In this document: piece by piece, positions 25,096-38,100 of the stretch
How positions within the stretch are numbered: position 1 is the stretch's first letter
Layout of the letters: every line of letters starts with the position of its first letter
Source: Cloeon dipterum
Taxonomy: Eukaryota > Arthropoda > Insecta > Ephemeroptera > Baetidae
NCBI RefSeq assembly: GCF_949628265.1
Contig: NC_088787.1
Span: 25,286,501-25,350,500, forward strand
Reading direction: 5' to 3'
Length of the DNA stretch: 64,000 nucleotides
Translations under genes and position numbers: made by a program
The notes under the pieces: model-generated
What the model saw: only the letters and a program-made list of their open reading frames with translations
Told to the model about the DNA's origin: nothing
Databases searched by the model: none

Positions 25096-26284
25096 ACCTC
25101 ACATTGCTCACACTAAATTTTGAGTATGACTTGAATTCTAGCTTTTGTAATCATTCCTGAATATTACGTTTTTTAACTTCTTACATTAACTAACAAAAAG
25201 AAAGAGACGCGAATTTTTCACGTTAAAAATATGTGCGAAAAATGTTTTTAACACGTCTAACCTACTTTAGCTTGTAAAAATACCCCACAAAACTGAAAAT
25301 ACAATAAATTTATTAGATGGGAAAAATTTCCAAGTTTGAAAAGGAGAAAAAAATATGTCTCTTTCTGTGGTTTTAGTCAATTTAGACGGTGTGTACCGTT
25401 AGACTATTTTAGACGCTTTTATGTGTTTTTGGCAGCGGCATTAGATTATTTTAATTGGCATACAATCGCATGATTCGTGCTCACTTGATAGTTCCGCAAC
25501 GGTTCGAAAAGCTCGGAAAATAATAATCGATATTATAAAATTTACAGTTTATAATTATAACACGGACAACACATGAAAATTTAAACTGCCACCCGCGACA
25601 ATACCTCCACACGCGCAAAAGTTTAATTAATACAAAGTATGCAAAGTATATTCAACAACAACCTACTCGCCAACCCTTAAAATGATTTAAAAGTGTTTTT
25701 CCTATTCCAATTTTCAAAATTTCCTCGAATCGACTAGATATTATTTGTCGCTAGCTGCTGTGATTGAGCACGCGTGGAGCTGACTGAGTGAAACACAAGC
25801 CAGCAGCTACCCCCAGGTACCACTGGGTACCACCAATGAGAACTTTAAACCTGTAAAGGTATATCATAATGAAAATGAACGCGGGAGAGTTATAAAAATA
25901 AAGTTGCAAACACGTGAATTTGAATTCGTCCTTTTCAATAGCGTTAACTTAAAATCACTGCAAAGTCCGGTTATTGTCCAACATTAACACTTTTTACGGT
26001 GTGATTCTTGCAATCATTGCGTGCAAGCCAGCGCAAGCTTACTTAGCAATAGTTAGCAAGCATTGTCATTGAAAGACCTCACGGAAATTTTGGCGCTCTT
26101 TCATCGCAGCCCCCTTCCACCAGCGCTCTCAACATTAATTCGACCACGCCTCCCAATGCCGGTCTCTGTGTTATTGTTTATGTTAGCCGCGAATTATTGA
26201 TACAATAATCGCTGTTTCTGTTTTTGCCAATATTTTGGCCTTAATGAGAATTAGGAAAGAGTAAAACGACGACAAGTGAAAGCC

Positions 26285-29200
26285 ATGGATCTTCCACGAC
26301 CGCCTCCAGGTGACTTAAAACTAGAAAAACGTCTCCCAAACATTCTATCATATCAACAAAATGCGCACGAGACAAGTTCTCTCTGGCGTGCAGGGCGACT
26401 CGTGATAACATTCACCCTTCATTCTTGTGCATTTGATAATATCTATCAATAAAAATCTTAAATTTCAGATCAAGAACTGCGAAACATAATCGATAAACTA
26501 GCCCAGTTCGTGGCGAGAAATGGACCTGAATTTGAAAACATGACGAAGAACAAGCAGAAGGACAATCCAAAGTTCGCCTTCCTCTTCGGTGGCGAGTTCT
26601 TCAATTACTACCAGTACAAAGTGACCACCGAGCAAGCTAGTAAGTAGCATCAGCATCATATTATTTATACATTCACGTATTTAACTTAACCGTGAAAAAT
26701 GAATTTATTGCCTCTGGACTAAGAGTAATCAATTGAAAAGAATAATTATAAATTTCGTACTGCACCAGCCACTTAATACTCGGGTCTACATAATCTGCAG
26801 TTCTTGGCCCTAATGAAAATTCAATGGAGTATAGGATTTAACTGCGAATGAAAAATTCTGCTTCTTGTTAACACGCTAAAGCCAGAAAAATCCTGATCTC
26901 TTAAATAGAAGTTGCAACTCCTGCCCAATCCTAAAGAATTTTTGGAATTTTTGTGGTGAAATATTTTTTCATCAAATAAGATTATATTGAAATAAAATTA
27001 AAAAGATACTTGCACCAGGTAATTAAATTAAACCTAGCTCAGATTCAGACAAAACGCATTTTTCATTCCACTTTTGACAATGTTGGCTAAAATCCACCAA
27101 ATCATCTCTCGAATATACAGTTTTGAAGCAACGAGGCATCAGACCGGCCCCGAGCCAGGCCAAACCGCCTCCACTGATGCAGCAGAGGCCAATGCTGCAC
27201 CACCCACCGCCCCACCTGCAGGGCGGCCCCCAGGGCGCTGCGGCCTCGCCCAGCAGTCCTTGGATGATGAACCAAATGCCGCCTCACAACCTGGCTGGGC
27301 CACCCCCACAAGCGCAGATCCTGCCTCCGGCACTGCACATGCCGCAAGGGCCTCCACCACCCATTCTTCCGCCAAGTAGGCCACTGCCGCCGGTTGGACC
27401 CACTCTTGAGTCCATTGTGGCGCAGCAGCAGAAACTGCAGGAGCAGATCCAACAAAGTGAACAAAATCTTGCCGCGCAGCAGCAGGTTGGTTTTTGTCTC
27501 CGATGAAACTTTCAATTTCTCAAATGATCTTTCGGATAAATTTTTAACAAAAAAAGTTTATGATTTGATAATAAAAATTAAGTCCCAGAACCACAGTGTA
27601 AGTTCGTCCTTCACAAATTTGGATTATTCTTCAGGTGATGGCCCAGCAGCAGCAGACACAGGCAGAAGAGGCGATCCGACAGGCGCAGGAGGAAAAGTTA
27701 CTGGTGATGGCAAGTGAGGAAGGCATCATCTGCACTGAATTGAACGCCCTTCTCCAACCTATTATAAATTCATGCACCAAAGATGCCATATCACAAGGCA
27801 AGGGGTGGATCCTGCACAAGTCTCAGAACAATCCGAGAGCAAATACGGTCATAGCTTTGCAGCTGCTGCTCAGGTTTGTACAATTCAGAGTGGTTAGACT
27901 ATGGGAACTGATTTTTGTGTGCTCGCAGGTCGACTGAGCCAGATGCTACGTTCAACCAAAAGCTGCACATTATCTACTTGATAAATGATGTCCTCCATCA
28001 TTGGTGAGTTTTAAACATCAACTTTCTCAGTTTGAACTAGAATTTTAAAAAATTACCATTTAACTTGATTTTTTTAAAATTAATTTCATTAGGTTTTTGT
28101 ATTATTTTCTTGGATCTGCTTTTGATTGATGGTATTTTTAAATTATTAAACTAGAAAGGTGAATTGTTTGCTGGAAAAAGCGGAAGTAAAATATTCCTCA
28201 ATTTTTTTCATCAAACTTTTATTGAAACTTAAAATAGTAAAATAGTTTCATCATTTTTAGAACTTGGAAAAATTAAACTTTAATTATGGAAGAATTAATT
28301 TTTAATGAGATTGAAATTTGTTCCAAGGGTTAATTATTGTTGATTTCAGTGTCCGAAAAAATGCGGATGAATTGAGAAAAGACTTGGAAAAGGTTGTCGT
28401 TCCAATGTTTTCGAACGCAAGTGTAAACGTCACAGAAGATCAGATCGCAAAACTCAACAAAGTGAGTTCTTCCCTCTTGCGCTAAGTATTTTCACTGAAA
28501 ACTTTACTTCGCAGCTTGTTTCCCTGTGGGAGAGCAAAAACAACTATTTCGACGCAACCATCATAGAGCAGCTGAAAAATCCTCAGCAGTCCTATGCCAA
28601 CTACCGCGCTTCTCTGGTCGCAGAGTTTGCCAATATTTTAACGCCCATTACTGCGCAGCTGCAGTCCACCTTCGAGGGGTACCGCACGCAACACCAAGCC
28701 TTCGTCAACCATGCCACCCAGCAGATACAGGTTGGAACTTTTCTTGGAATGATTTTTCCATCGTGTGTTAATTAAAAAAATTGCAGAGCTTGGAACAGCA
28801 GAAAATTCAACTTGAGCAGCAGCAGCAACAGCAATCTGTTGTAGCCAGTCAGATTCCAATGGCACCGGAGTGCAGAGGTTAATGCATCCCTCATTCTTGA
28901 GAATTTTCCTTATTTTGGTCCAGGAATTTAGTGTTATCTTTTTGGATCAAACTCCAAAAGGAATTAAAGCACTTGATTTTGATCTTAAAACAAGCCTGAT
29001 TTAAAATTTTGGTTACGTTTTTTTCTTAATTAGTAAGCTCTATAATAATATTGGTAGGGATTTTACCACCTCATTAGTTATATAGAACTTTTTGTGGAAG
29101 TGGCGCTAGCATATCTTTACTTAACAGGCCCAGAAAGGAAAAATTGCATAAATTAAGAATAAAATGCGACGATTGCATAATTTTGTCTTAATTTTCTTCA

Positions 29201-31474
29201 GATCCCAGAGTGATAGCGTCAGTCCCGCCACGACCACCACAAGACATCAACTTTTCCCAGCCGCCTCCAGGCTACGTGCCAATGAACATTCCTCCTCCGA
29301 GTCTTCCAGACTTGAGTAAACCTCCTCCAGGTTTTCCACCGCAAGCGCCAGTGGTTGAGCCTTGTCGGCCTGAAGAACTGCTGCCCAGCGTTCCTTACTT
29401 TGAGCTGCCGGCCGGATTAATGGTCTCACTTGTAAAGGTAGGATAAGCACCTCTAACGTCTGTGCTGCAGAAATTTGAAATTAAATTTCGGTTTAGCTCG
29501 AAGACACAGCATATAAACCCTTAGACCCAGATGACATTCGGTTGCCTCCTCCGGCGCCGCCCAGCGACCGGCTGATCGCTGCAGTAGAAGCCTTTTACGG
29601 TCCACCAAGCCACGAAAGACCCAGGGACAGGTTAGCGTCGCTTTTTACCCTTGGTCAAAAGTGTTTTAATTTTATTTTATGTCTACAGTGAGGGATGGGA
29701 GAAACTTGGGCTGTATGAATATTACCGCGCCAAGAGCACTGCTCAAAGAGCCAAAGAAGAGGACATTATGCGAGGGGCAAGGGAAATGTCTAGATCGCCA
29801 AGTCCGATTATTAGGGAGCGATCGAGAAGCAACTCTCCCCCACGGAGGAGGTACCAAAGGTATGAGCTATGTGTTTCACAATTCGACCAGCCAGCACTGG
29901 GTAAAACCGGATATTTCCTGCGCATTTTAGCCGGCATTTTCTGGATTTCCCGTTTACAAGAAAAATAATTATTACTTTCCCTGTAAATAAAAATTTTTAA
30001 CTTTAGTCAAATCTTACAAAATTGATTTTTTTTCACGGGGTTAGTCAGTTAAATTGTTATTACTAAAAGTGAGAAGGTTACGTTATGAAACTTTGTTGCC
30101 CCTGAACCATAGTCTTTTCCAAAAAAACGGGGCTATTTGCAAACACCACTGAGTTTGAATTTCGAAAACTTATTTTCTCAAAACGTTTCATGAGATGCAA
30201 TAAATTGATTAATTTAACAAAAAAAAAAAAAAGATTTTTGCTGAAAATTTTTAACAATATTTTAACCTTCACTACTGTCATTGACATTAAAATTGTTTCT
30301 GCAGTTACATGACCTTTTTAGTTGTTAAGGTTAAGAGAACTTAATTGGTGTTTCACTACTTGCTACTGTTTTGCCAGTTTTTTTAGTAAAATCATCAGTG
30401 TGTAAATAATTTTTTATAATTTTATCACGTTATGAGTTCAGCGGAGTTTGTTTTAAAAATACTAAAATGTTTGTCAATTTCAGCCCTCCTCTGAACAATG
30501 GTCAATTGAGCGAAGCAAACAAAGAAGCTGACTCAGAGCAGCGTCGTCGGAGTCCGCAGTCGGCCCGCTCTCGAAGGTCAAGGTCTCGCGACAGATCTCC
30601 TGGTCCATCTCAGTCGCGGAGCCGCGAGAGAAGCGTGACCCCGCCTTCCTTCTTGTAAGTATTCACAAGCATTGTTAGTAGCACTGTTTACATTTCACTG
30701 TCTTTGCATAGTGGCTCGGCATATGGCGGCGCAAAGCAGGACCAGAGCCTCGACGAGAACAACAAAGGTCACCAGCTGCTGAAGAAGATGGGCTGGGGTG
30801 GCGCTGGGCTCGGTGCCATGGAGCAGGGCATTGAGCAGCCCATTTCCGGAGGAGAGGTTTGTTAACTGCATTTCATTTGAATTAGTTGTAAACTAGAGGT
30901 TAGAATGACCTTTAGAGCTCAGTGCAAGAGAGTTAATGTTTGCTGGGTATTCTTCTGTACTGAGGATGCTAATTTTTGTCCTTTGGGAAGTTATATTTAG
31001 ATTTGCAAAAGATTATACACAAATTTGTAGAGTTTAAAGATGATATAAATCTATATGACTATTTAACTTGAAGGGATAGCATTTATTATTTCCCATTATG
31101 AAAAGACTTCTCAAGTAACATTTTTGCGATTTTGTAGCAGAAAGGTCAATTTCAATTTTTGTGATTAAATATATTTTTGTCAGCTGCCGAGGAAATTGAT
31201 CTTAGAGTAATGGATGCGACGAAATACATATTACATAATCAGGTTTTTTATTTGGACTTCTGTATAATATTAAAAATAAAATCGGCTTGATTTCAATAGT
31301 TAATTTTTAAATCTAATTTTATTTCGTATTTATTTTCAGGTTCGTGATAGGGTGGACCAGTACAAAGGAATTGGAATCAATCTCAATGACCCTTACGAAA
31401 ACTTCAGGAAATCCAAAGCACAGTCGTTTATTACCCGAATGAAAGCCAGAGCAGCAGAAGAGCCCGCAGCATGA
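26285..31474 (+). CDS. CHERP: CHERP / SCAF6 (SURP, CID and G-patch protein)
   Basis: Fourteen exons give 761 residues: 26285-26309, 26469-26639, 27121-27485, 27635-27873, 27929-28003, 28350-28461, 28515-28730, 28787-28877, 29202-29437, 29497-29630, 29689-29859, 30484-30654, 30712-30856 and 31340-31474. All phases join. Residues 9-65 are a SURP/SWAP module (ELRNIIDKLAQFVARNGPEF, then FLFGGEFFNYY). Residues 66-187 are Pro/Gln-rich. About 205-345 is a CTD-interacting domain (IICTELNALLQPIINSCTKD, KLHIIYLINDVLHH). Poly-Gln and Pro-rich linkers follow. About 575-665 is Arg/Ser-rich. About 688-735 is a G-patch (LLKKMGWGGAGLG). This order is that of human CHERP (calcium homeostasis endoplasmic reticulum protein, about 916 aa), a nuclear U2 snRNP/SR-associated splicing factor despite its name. 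The start has a good context (AGCCATGG), and an AATAAA signal lies at 31539. Confidence 0.95.
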
Positions 31475-32184
31475 TAAAATTTGTGTGTGTCAAGGGTCTG
31501 CATTTGACTTTTAAGTTAAGAGAAATCAATGTGCTGTAATAAACTAGAACTTAAAATTTTATTCAGAAAATAGATTTTACTTCATTGAATACCAAAAATT
31601 GAGCAACAGTTTTGCGCCTCAATGAAAGACAACAACAGCGAGCGATAACGTACTCAGATTAAATGCGAGCGACTGCTCTCGCACGTACTGCGATGAATTC
31701 AGCACGTCGAAAATAGACTGAAAATGTGCCGCGAGCAGCGCGATGGGAAGTTGATATATTTGGAGAGCGAGCGAGATAATCCATCGTATCAGTGTCAATC
31801 CATCGTATCCATGTCAATCCATCCGCCCCCGCGGGAGAAGCGAGCGAGTTAGCAGCGCGGCGGTGCACGGTGCGTGGATCGCGTTGCGAGCCACGTGACC
31901 GCCGGCACATGGAGGCCACCGCGGTGACATCACGTCGCGTGACCCGTCTGTGACGTCACCGTCTCGCGAGGCACGTGTAGCAGGGCGTGCAGCTCACGGC
32001 CGCGGAGAGTGCTTTCGACTTTCAGACCGAGAACAGCATAGTGCGGCTCGCTCGCTCTCCGCCCGCCCACCCGCTTTCGTTACGCGCGTGCTTTTTTCAG
32101 CCGAACTTCATCGGCCCCCGCGAGTGCAGACCGCAGCAGCCGACAGTGCAGAATAAATGAGTGCCGACAGCCGGCCGAAGCAGT
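31475..32184 (+). promoter_or_regulatory. cwo distal promoter and 5' UTR
   Basis: Only about 700 bp separate the CHERP stop from the cwo start. The right half is GC- and CpG-rich. It carries CACGTG E-boxes at 31892 and 31972 flanking a perfect CRE palindrome TGACGTCA at 31951. Related half-sites (TGACATCACGT, GCGTGACC) lie just upstream. An acceptor-like CTTTTTTCAG ends near 32100, so part of the 5' UTR may be spliced. CLK/CYC binding, CWO autorepression and CREB input are inferred from the motifs. Confidence 0.6.
31539..31544 (+). terminator. Poly-A signal of CHERP
   Basis: AATAAA lies 65 nt after the CHERP stop codon and is the first such hexamer downstream of it. Confidence 0.6.
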
Positions 32185-32192
32185 ATGGATAG
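32157..32192 (+). other. Short upstream ORF overlapping the cwo start
   Basis: An ATG at 32157 opens a 12-codon frame ending with TAG at 32190-32192. The cwo start ATG is at 32185 in another frame, so the uORF overlaps it by a few nucleotides. Such an arrangement usually lowers initiation at the main ATG or relies on leaky scanning. It applies only if the transcript starts upstream of 32157. Confidence 0.5.
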
Positions 32193-35100
32193 GAAGGGCT
32201 TCTGGGAGCAGGAGCAGCAGCACCCGCCAGCTGCCCGCATCGCCGCAGCAGCCAACAACAACCTCTCGCTGGCCCCCGCCGCCACCGCGGCCCGACAGAC
32301 CGGCAGCCCCCAAATCAAGTTCGAGGCAGGGTGAGTGCCACTCGTTGCTCTCTTTTAATTAGTACGTACGTCTCTTCGAACTGGGACTCGATGTCATTGC
32401 ACGCGCACTCCTCTCGCTTCTGGCACCGATTCTCTCGCGTTCAATCATTTTAATCTATTGATAAATTATTGAAATCTTTTGTTAGTTTTATGACGCAGGT
32501 GAAAACGGAATAATTGTAAGGAAGGTGGCAAATTGGCGCTGAAAACTTCAAACTAAATATTTGTTTTAATGAAACTCAATATGTACAGTTATTATCAAGG
32601 GAAACAGAGTATAGATTTGAACCAGGAAGTGCAAAAGTTTTTTTTATTATTTTCGTACTTTTGAACCTCAAAAACATATTTTATTGGACCAACTGTTGCT
32701 CTTTAAACTTTGAACACAAGGGCATTGAGGAGGTTAGGATTTGCACAGAAATGAAAGTAACACTTCTGCCATGCACCCATTAAATTTTGCGAAGGTATTT
32801 TTTGAACAGCAGTGCTGAACAGGTTTTAACGGCTTTTATTTGGGTTATTTGGCCGCATGATGAAATGTTCTAAACAAACGAGTTTGTTGGACAATAGCGT
32901 GTTCACAAATTAACAACTAACTTCTGCGAATATATTGAACAAAAAATAGCTCAAGAAAATTTGGAAAATATCGTTCAATTACTCTACTCTTTCCATGAAG
33001 AGAACAGAAATCAAAGAACCTGTTGAAATGACGACTATTTAATAAACATTTGAATAGGATTTATAGTTAACACTGGCCACGTTTTACAATCATGATATTG
33101 TTTTGAAAATAAAGGGACAGCCAAAGTTATTTCCAGCGTAGTAAGCCGATATCTCGCAAGGTTCACTGAATTGAAAATGTGGACACCTCTTAAACTTCAC
33201 AATTAGAAAATATATGGAAGATATTAATAGAAGTTACGTCTAAGGATTATTTTTTATCTTGAACATTTTTTTTAAAATTAGGCTGTAATAGAAATATATT
33301 CCTACTTACAAAATTGGTAGTAAGCTGGGCTTTAAATCGTAAAAAACTCATTTAATTTTTGAAATTGTAAGTCGTTCAGCACATGGAAAATGGGTCTAAC
33401 GAATGAAGAGAAGTGTTCTCCGTGAATTTAGATAAAAATGATTTAATATAATTTCACGAAAATTAATTCAAAACATCATGGTGTCATATTAAATGCCTGG
33501 GAGTTGTAATAAATTTTTAAACATCGTTTCAAGTAAATTACAACACATTCAGTAACCAAAAACTGACATTTTGATAACAATTTCGCTCAATTTTTCCTTA
33601 TGTTGAGCAGATGTTTGTGAGAGGCTGGTTTTTCTCTACAACAAAAATAATGGACAACGTCTTCTGTCGTCTTCTGAAATGGGTCGGTGCAGTTAAAGAC
33701 CCAAAATAGCATACTGGAGGTTGAGTGCAGACTGTTGACATCAAATAATCGTTTTGGCCGTTCGTTCCACTGCGGCACGTGTATGCGACAGCGCGTTTTA
33801 TCCTTTTTGCAATGCTCAAGGTGGTCTACCGCTGTTTCTTCTGGAGTAACACTTTATTGGGCCCGTGAAGCTCCACATCAACAAAAGCTTATTGTTGGTG
33901 AACAAAAGCAGACAACTGTTTACTTCACAAAAAATAGAGAGTGAAAGAAGGGCGAAAAACAACAGTCTAGCTCCGTTTTTTTTGATGCGTTAAATTTGTT
34001 CCATATTTAGTGGGGTGAAGCTGGAAATTAAAGTCGCAAACTCAATTATTTTCCGCGTAAATTTCGTTTGAAATTTCAACCCTCTTAAATGTTCGGCCAA
34101 TAGCAAAAAATTAGTTGATTGAATTAGGTATAAAAGTATTAAAAATCTTTCTCATGGCATCTTTGGAAATAAAAAGTCTTTGACTGTTATTATCAATTGA
34201 GAAAGCTCTCCTTTTTACAGAACGGGCATCAATTGGGTTAAAATATACACAAGACTTAAAGAAATACTTAGAATAGCCAGCAATAAGCCGAAAATTTCCT
34301 TGTGCTATGCAAGAAGAATTCAACGCGATGGAACATAGAATTACTCAACTCATATTCGTTTGACCAACGATTTTTTAAATTTAAAATCTAAGAAAAGAAA
34401 TGGACATCTGTCTGAAGCTTTGAATACATTTCCGAAAAGTTTCGTACATTTAACTGTTCCTATTTAGTAAATTACGATCACCTTTTCGACTTTCTGATCG
34501 AATTCGCTGATCCAAAGAGGCCAAAGCAATAAATCTCGACAAAGCTGTTGGCCCAGCTTCAAAACCCAAAAATCAATGTCAAAGCGATGGGCGTCCTGCG
34601 AATTGCTGCGCAAAAACGAGAGTTCCGCACGTACGCGCTCCGCTCCTCTCGCTGCTTATTTTTTGCACATATCTTTTAAAGCCCCCCGAAGCCATCGGAT
34701 GGATGGACGAAAGGCTTTGTACTCTCTTCGGATGTAACTCCGCCGAGCCGACTCAACGCACGCGCAAGCCGTGTTAAGATGTTGTGTTTCGTTTTATTTT
34801 GCTCGCGAGATAGAGAGGCGGCAGGCTGGTGTTGCTGTTGGTGCTCATGAGCGAGCGAGCCGCGGTCACGTTGCCACTCCGAGTCACGTTGAATGCAGTA
34901 TGCTCGCGAAAAGCGCCCACAGTCACGTGACCCGCCGCCGCCGCCGATAATAATAAAATTGTTGCCTGCCGCACGTTATCAACGCCGAGAGGATCAAAAC
35001 ACAATCTGGAAACCCTCCCCGACATCAATGTTTATTTGGTGTTTTCAACCCGAAGTAAAAAAAATCGCAATTTGATCGTGCTCGGATCGTGCTATGTTTT

Positions 35101-38100
35101 GTCAATTATTTTTTACCTTTTCCTCCAATATCAGAAAATAATCAGGACGAAAAATCTGAACAAAAGTGAAGAGGAGGGGAGCGCCCTGTGTCAGCGGTTA
35201 AAAAACCCGTCCGGTCTATTTTTAGACTGTAAATGTAAATCCATTTTTTTTGCCGTTGACATTGGCGAAAATTTAGCGCTGCAAAAAGCCAACAGTGAGG
35301 ATAAGCACAAGCAACCCTGGGTCTGACGGACTTGCTTTTAGCGCGTTCGATTTTGCAATTGGCGCACACCGCGCACCAAGAGACGAAAACGACGAGGCTC
35401 GCAGATTAGCCCAAGGCCGAGCTGGCCCGGCGAAATTAATCGCAGAGCATTATTTCGCCGTTGCCCGCATGTGTATTGATTTGATCGATCGCATTTTGAG
35501 TTAATTTGGAATTTTGTTCACCGAAAATCTTGCAACATTATCCTCATGTGTGGTTTAACAAAACAATTCACGACTCTAGGGGCTCCGAGGATTAAGTTCT
35601 CATTAAAATGTTTCCCTGAGCAGAGTATCTTTGTCAGGCGGTTGCTAAAAATAGAACTGTCTCGGAATACAAAAATAAACCGACCTTGGCTGACTAGTTA
35701 AACCTGTTGAAATCTTGTCGGGAAGAGAAGTTAACAGTGTTTAAGAGTCATACCTTAGTCTCAAGAATTTTTTGCACAGATTCCTTTGACGAGTAATTAA
35801 TTGTGTTTTCAGCTTGAACTTACAAGCTCACCAAAGATAAGCTTTTAGGATTTAATTTCCTTAAATACCTCGGGGTCTAAATGATATAATAAACCATCTT
35901 CCGTAAATGAACTTTGCTTGCTAAAAATAGTACCATCTCTGATATAAAAATAAACCGACCTTGGCTGGCAAGTCAGACCTGTTTGAATGTTGTCGCTAAG
36001 GGTTTTAGAGTAAATACCTTTTAAACTGTTTTTATTTTCACAGAACTTGCCTCTGCGTGTAACTTGTGATCTTGGTTTTAGTTCGTCACTTACTTAGCCA
36101 GCAAATATTTTAGAAAAGTCTAATTATACAATAAACTGAGAAAAATTATCTCCTTACGCAAATTAGCGTTGTTGAGTTGTTCGTATAACAAGAGCACAGC
36201 AATTTCGCCTGCAATTCAATATTTTTAATTGGCAGATTAACGTGGGTAGACCAGTAAAATGCTTTTTATGAAGGCTAATTTGCTGAGATTTCTCTGCAAA
36301 ACGCCCTGAACATGTTTTTTCAGTAGAGAAAGGTTCATGTGACCAAGCGTCATCAAAGCATCCTTGACAATGTTTGTGTCCATCTCTCGTTGACTCAGCA
36401 AAAAAAAACTTAATTGCGCAGTGTAATCATTATGAGTTGATCTGGGTTTTCGGACGAGTTTAAGAGCATTTTATTCGTTATTGATGATGTACTGAATTAA
36501 CAATAGAATAAAAACCAACGAACATAATATGTGTAAGCTATACGTTCAATGATACTTTTGAAAATTTTAATTTTTTATTCTTTTGGTGACGTATTTATAA
36601 AAAAAACGTTATATAGTGAAAAGTTTTATTGACTAACTATTAAAAAAAACACCCGTGCGTAATCTAGTTTGATGAATTAAAATATGAAATTTATAATGCT
36701 AACTAATTTTATTGCAGAGCTCACTACAACTCCCCATCACAGTTTTTTATTTTGTTTTTATTTTACCCGAAAACTTGATAATGAGATTCAATTTAGGAAC
36801 CATCTTTTAAAAATTTCTTGTTTTTTACCCCTATGAAGTGCCTCAAATGTTATTATTTATAGTCACCGCTCCTCTATAGAGGTGGTAAACGCCGTTCTCT
36901 TCACTGTTGGCGATAGACGGACGGACGGACGGTTGCATGAATAAATGACCGAGTTTGCTGATAAAAGAGCTGATATTTTGGTCTGGAGGCCAGATATTTC
37001 GGTGGTGCGGCGGTCCCGTTTTGGACGAGGCACAATTGGGGCGGATAATGAGCCGACAGGCGATTGATTTGCGCGCTCATTCGGACGGCCGATCGAGCCT
37101 TGTGCTGCGTCAAGACCGACATTTGGACGACAAAGAGTTTGGTCACAAATAGGACTGGGAAATAAAAGCAGTGCTAATCTTATCGGCCGCCGCTTTTTGT
37201 GCCCACCACTTGTTTATATTTACCAACTCCCCCACCCACAACCTGCCAGACACGTGTTTCGGCAGCCTATGAATCGCATTATACCGAAATGCCCCCCAAA
37301 AAGATTCATTTATGCCGCACTCAAGGAGATTTAAGGTTGAAACAAGTTTCTCTTGAGTATTTTTACTGTCAAATATTGATATTAAATTCATCGCCAACGT
37401 CATCAGCATCTTATTGTTAGTTTTTAAAATTAATTTGTGCGCCTTGTTTTTTTAATGAGTGAGATTTTATTTCAATTTCTACGACAGGTTTCGTATTATT
37501 CTCTTCTCTCATCTCAAAAGACTTTGATGAATAGAGTTTCCAAATTTCTCTCACCACAAGAATTTTGTTTAAAAAAATCACTGACTTTAATTGAATTTGT
37601 TAACTAGAGGTTTTTCAGTTCTGCAAACTCGGCCAACTTTCTTGCGGATTCGCACGGTGTTGTGCTGTGCAAAGTGATTGATTGAACTCAAGTTCAGATT
37701 ATGGCAAATTAAAGTGGAATGATACAGGGCAAATATTGAAAATTATTTGAATTGTTGGATGCCATAAACAATTGATCGATAAACAATTTTTTCAACAATT
37801 TGCAATAATAAAAAATGACCTTCCTACAGTAAAAATTCAATTTTGCCGATTTTCTCCAAAATTTACAGTGCTTGAACATATTTTCTTGGCATAATCCGAT
37901 TCTTCTCGTCGAGATCTGTCCAATAGTGTATGCCACTTATTGGGGAAACTCTTGGTTTTGAAATTAAATCGGATTTCAAGTAAGGAGACAGCCATTACCA
38001 TTTGAAAAGCACGGTAACTTTTCAATCAATTTTCTCAAAAAAATACAGGGCTTCTTAGGTAAATTTAAGCTTTAACTGAATCCTAAGAGATGAGTTTATG

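Larger units (their letters stand above)
21652..26284. other. Intergenic region between the RA-domain gene and CHERP
   Basis: Contents from left to right: a donor-like CAGAG/GTGAGT starting 7 nt after the RA-domain stop, suggesting a 3' UTR intron; the MITE-like element; an AT-rich stretch; a decayed LRR gene on the minus strand (23055-24400); the SINE-like insertion at 24705-25095; then an AT-rich stretch leading to the CHERP promoter, which has one CACGTG at 25911. No other gene is supported. Confidence 0.65.

Noticed and set aside
27074..27384. Open frames on both strands in the Pro/Gln-rich part of CHERP
   Set aside because: They are shadows of CHERP exon 3, whose frame joins its neighbours in phase.
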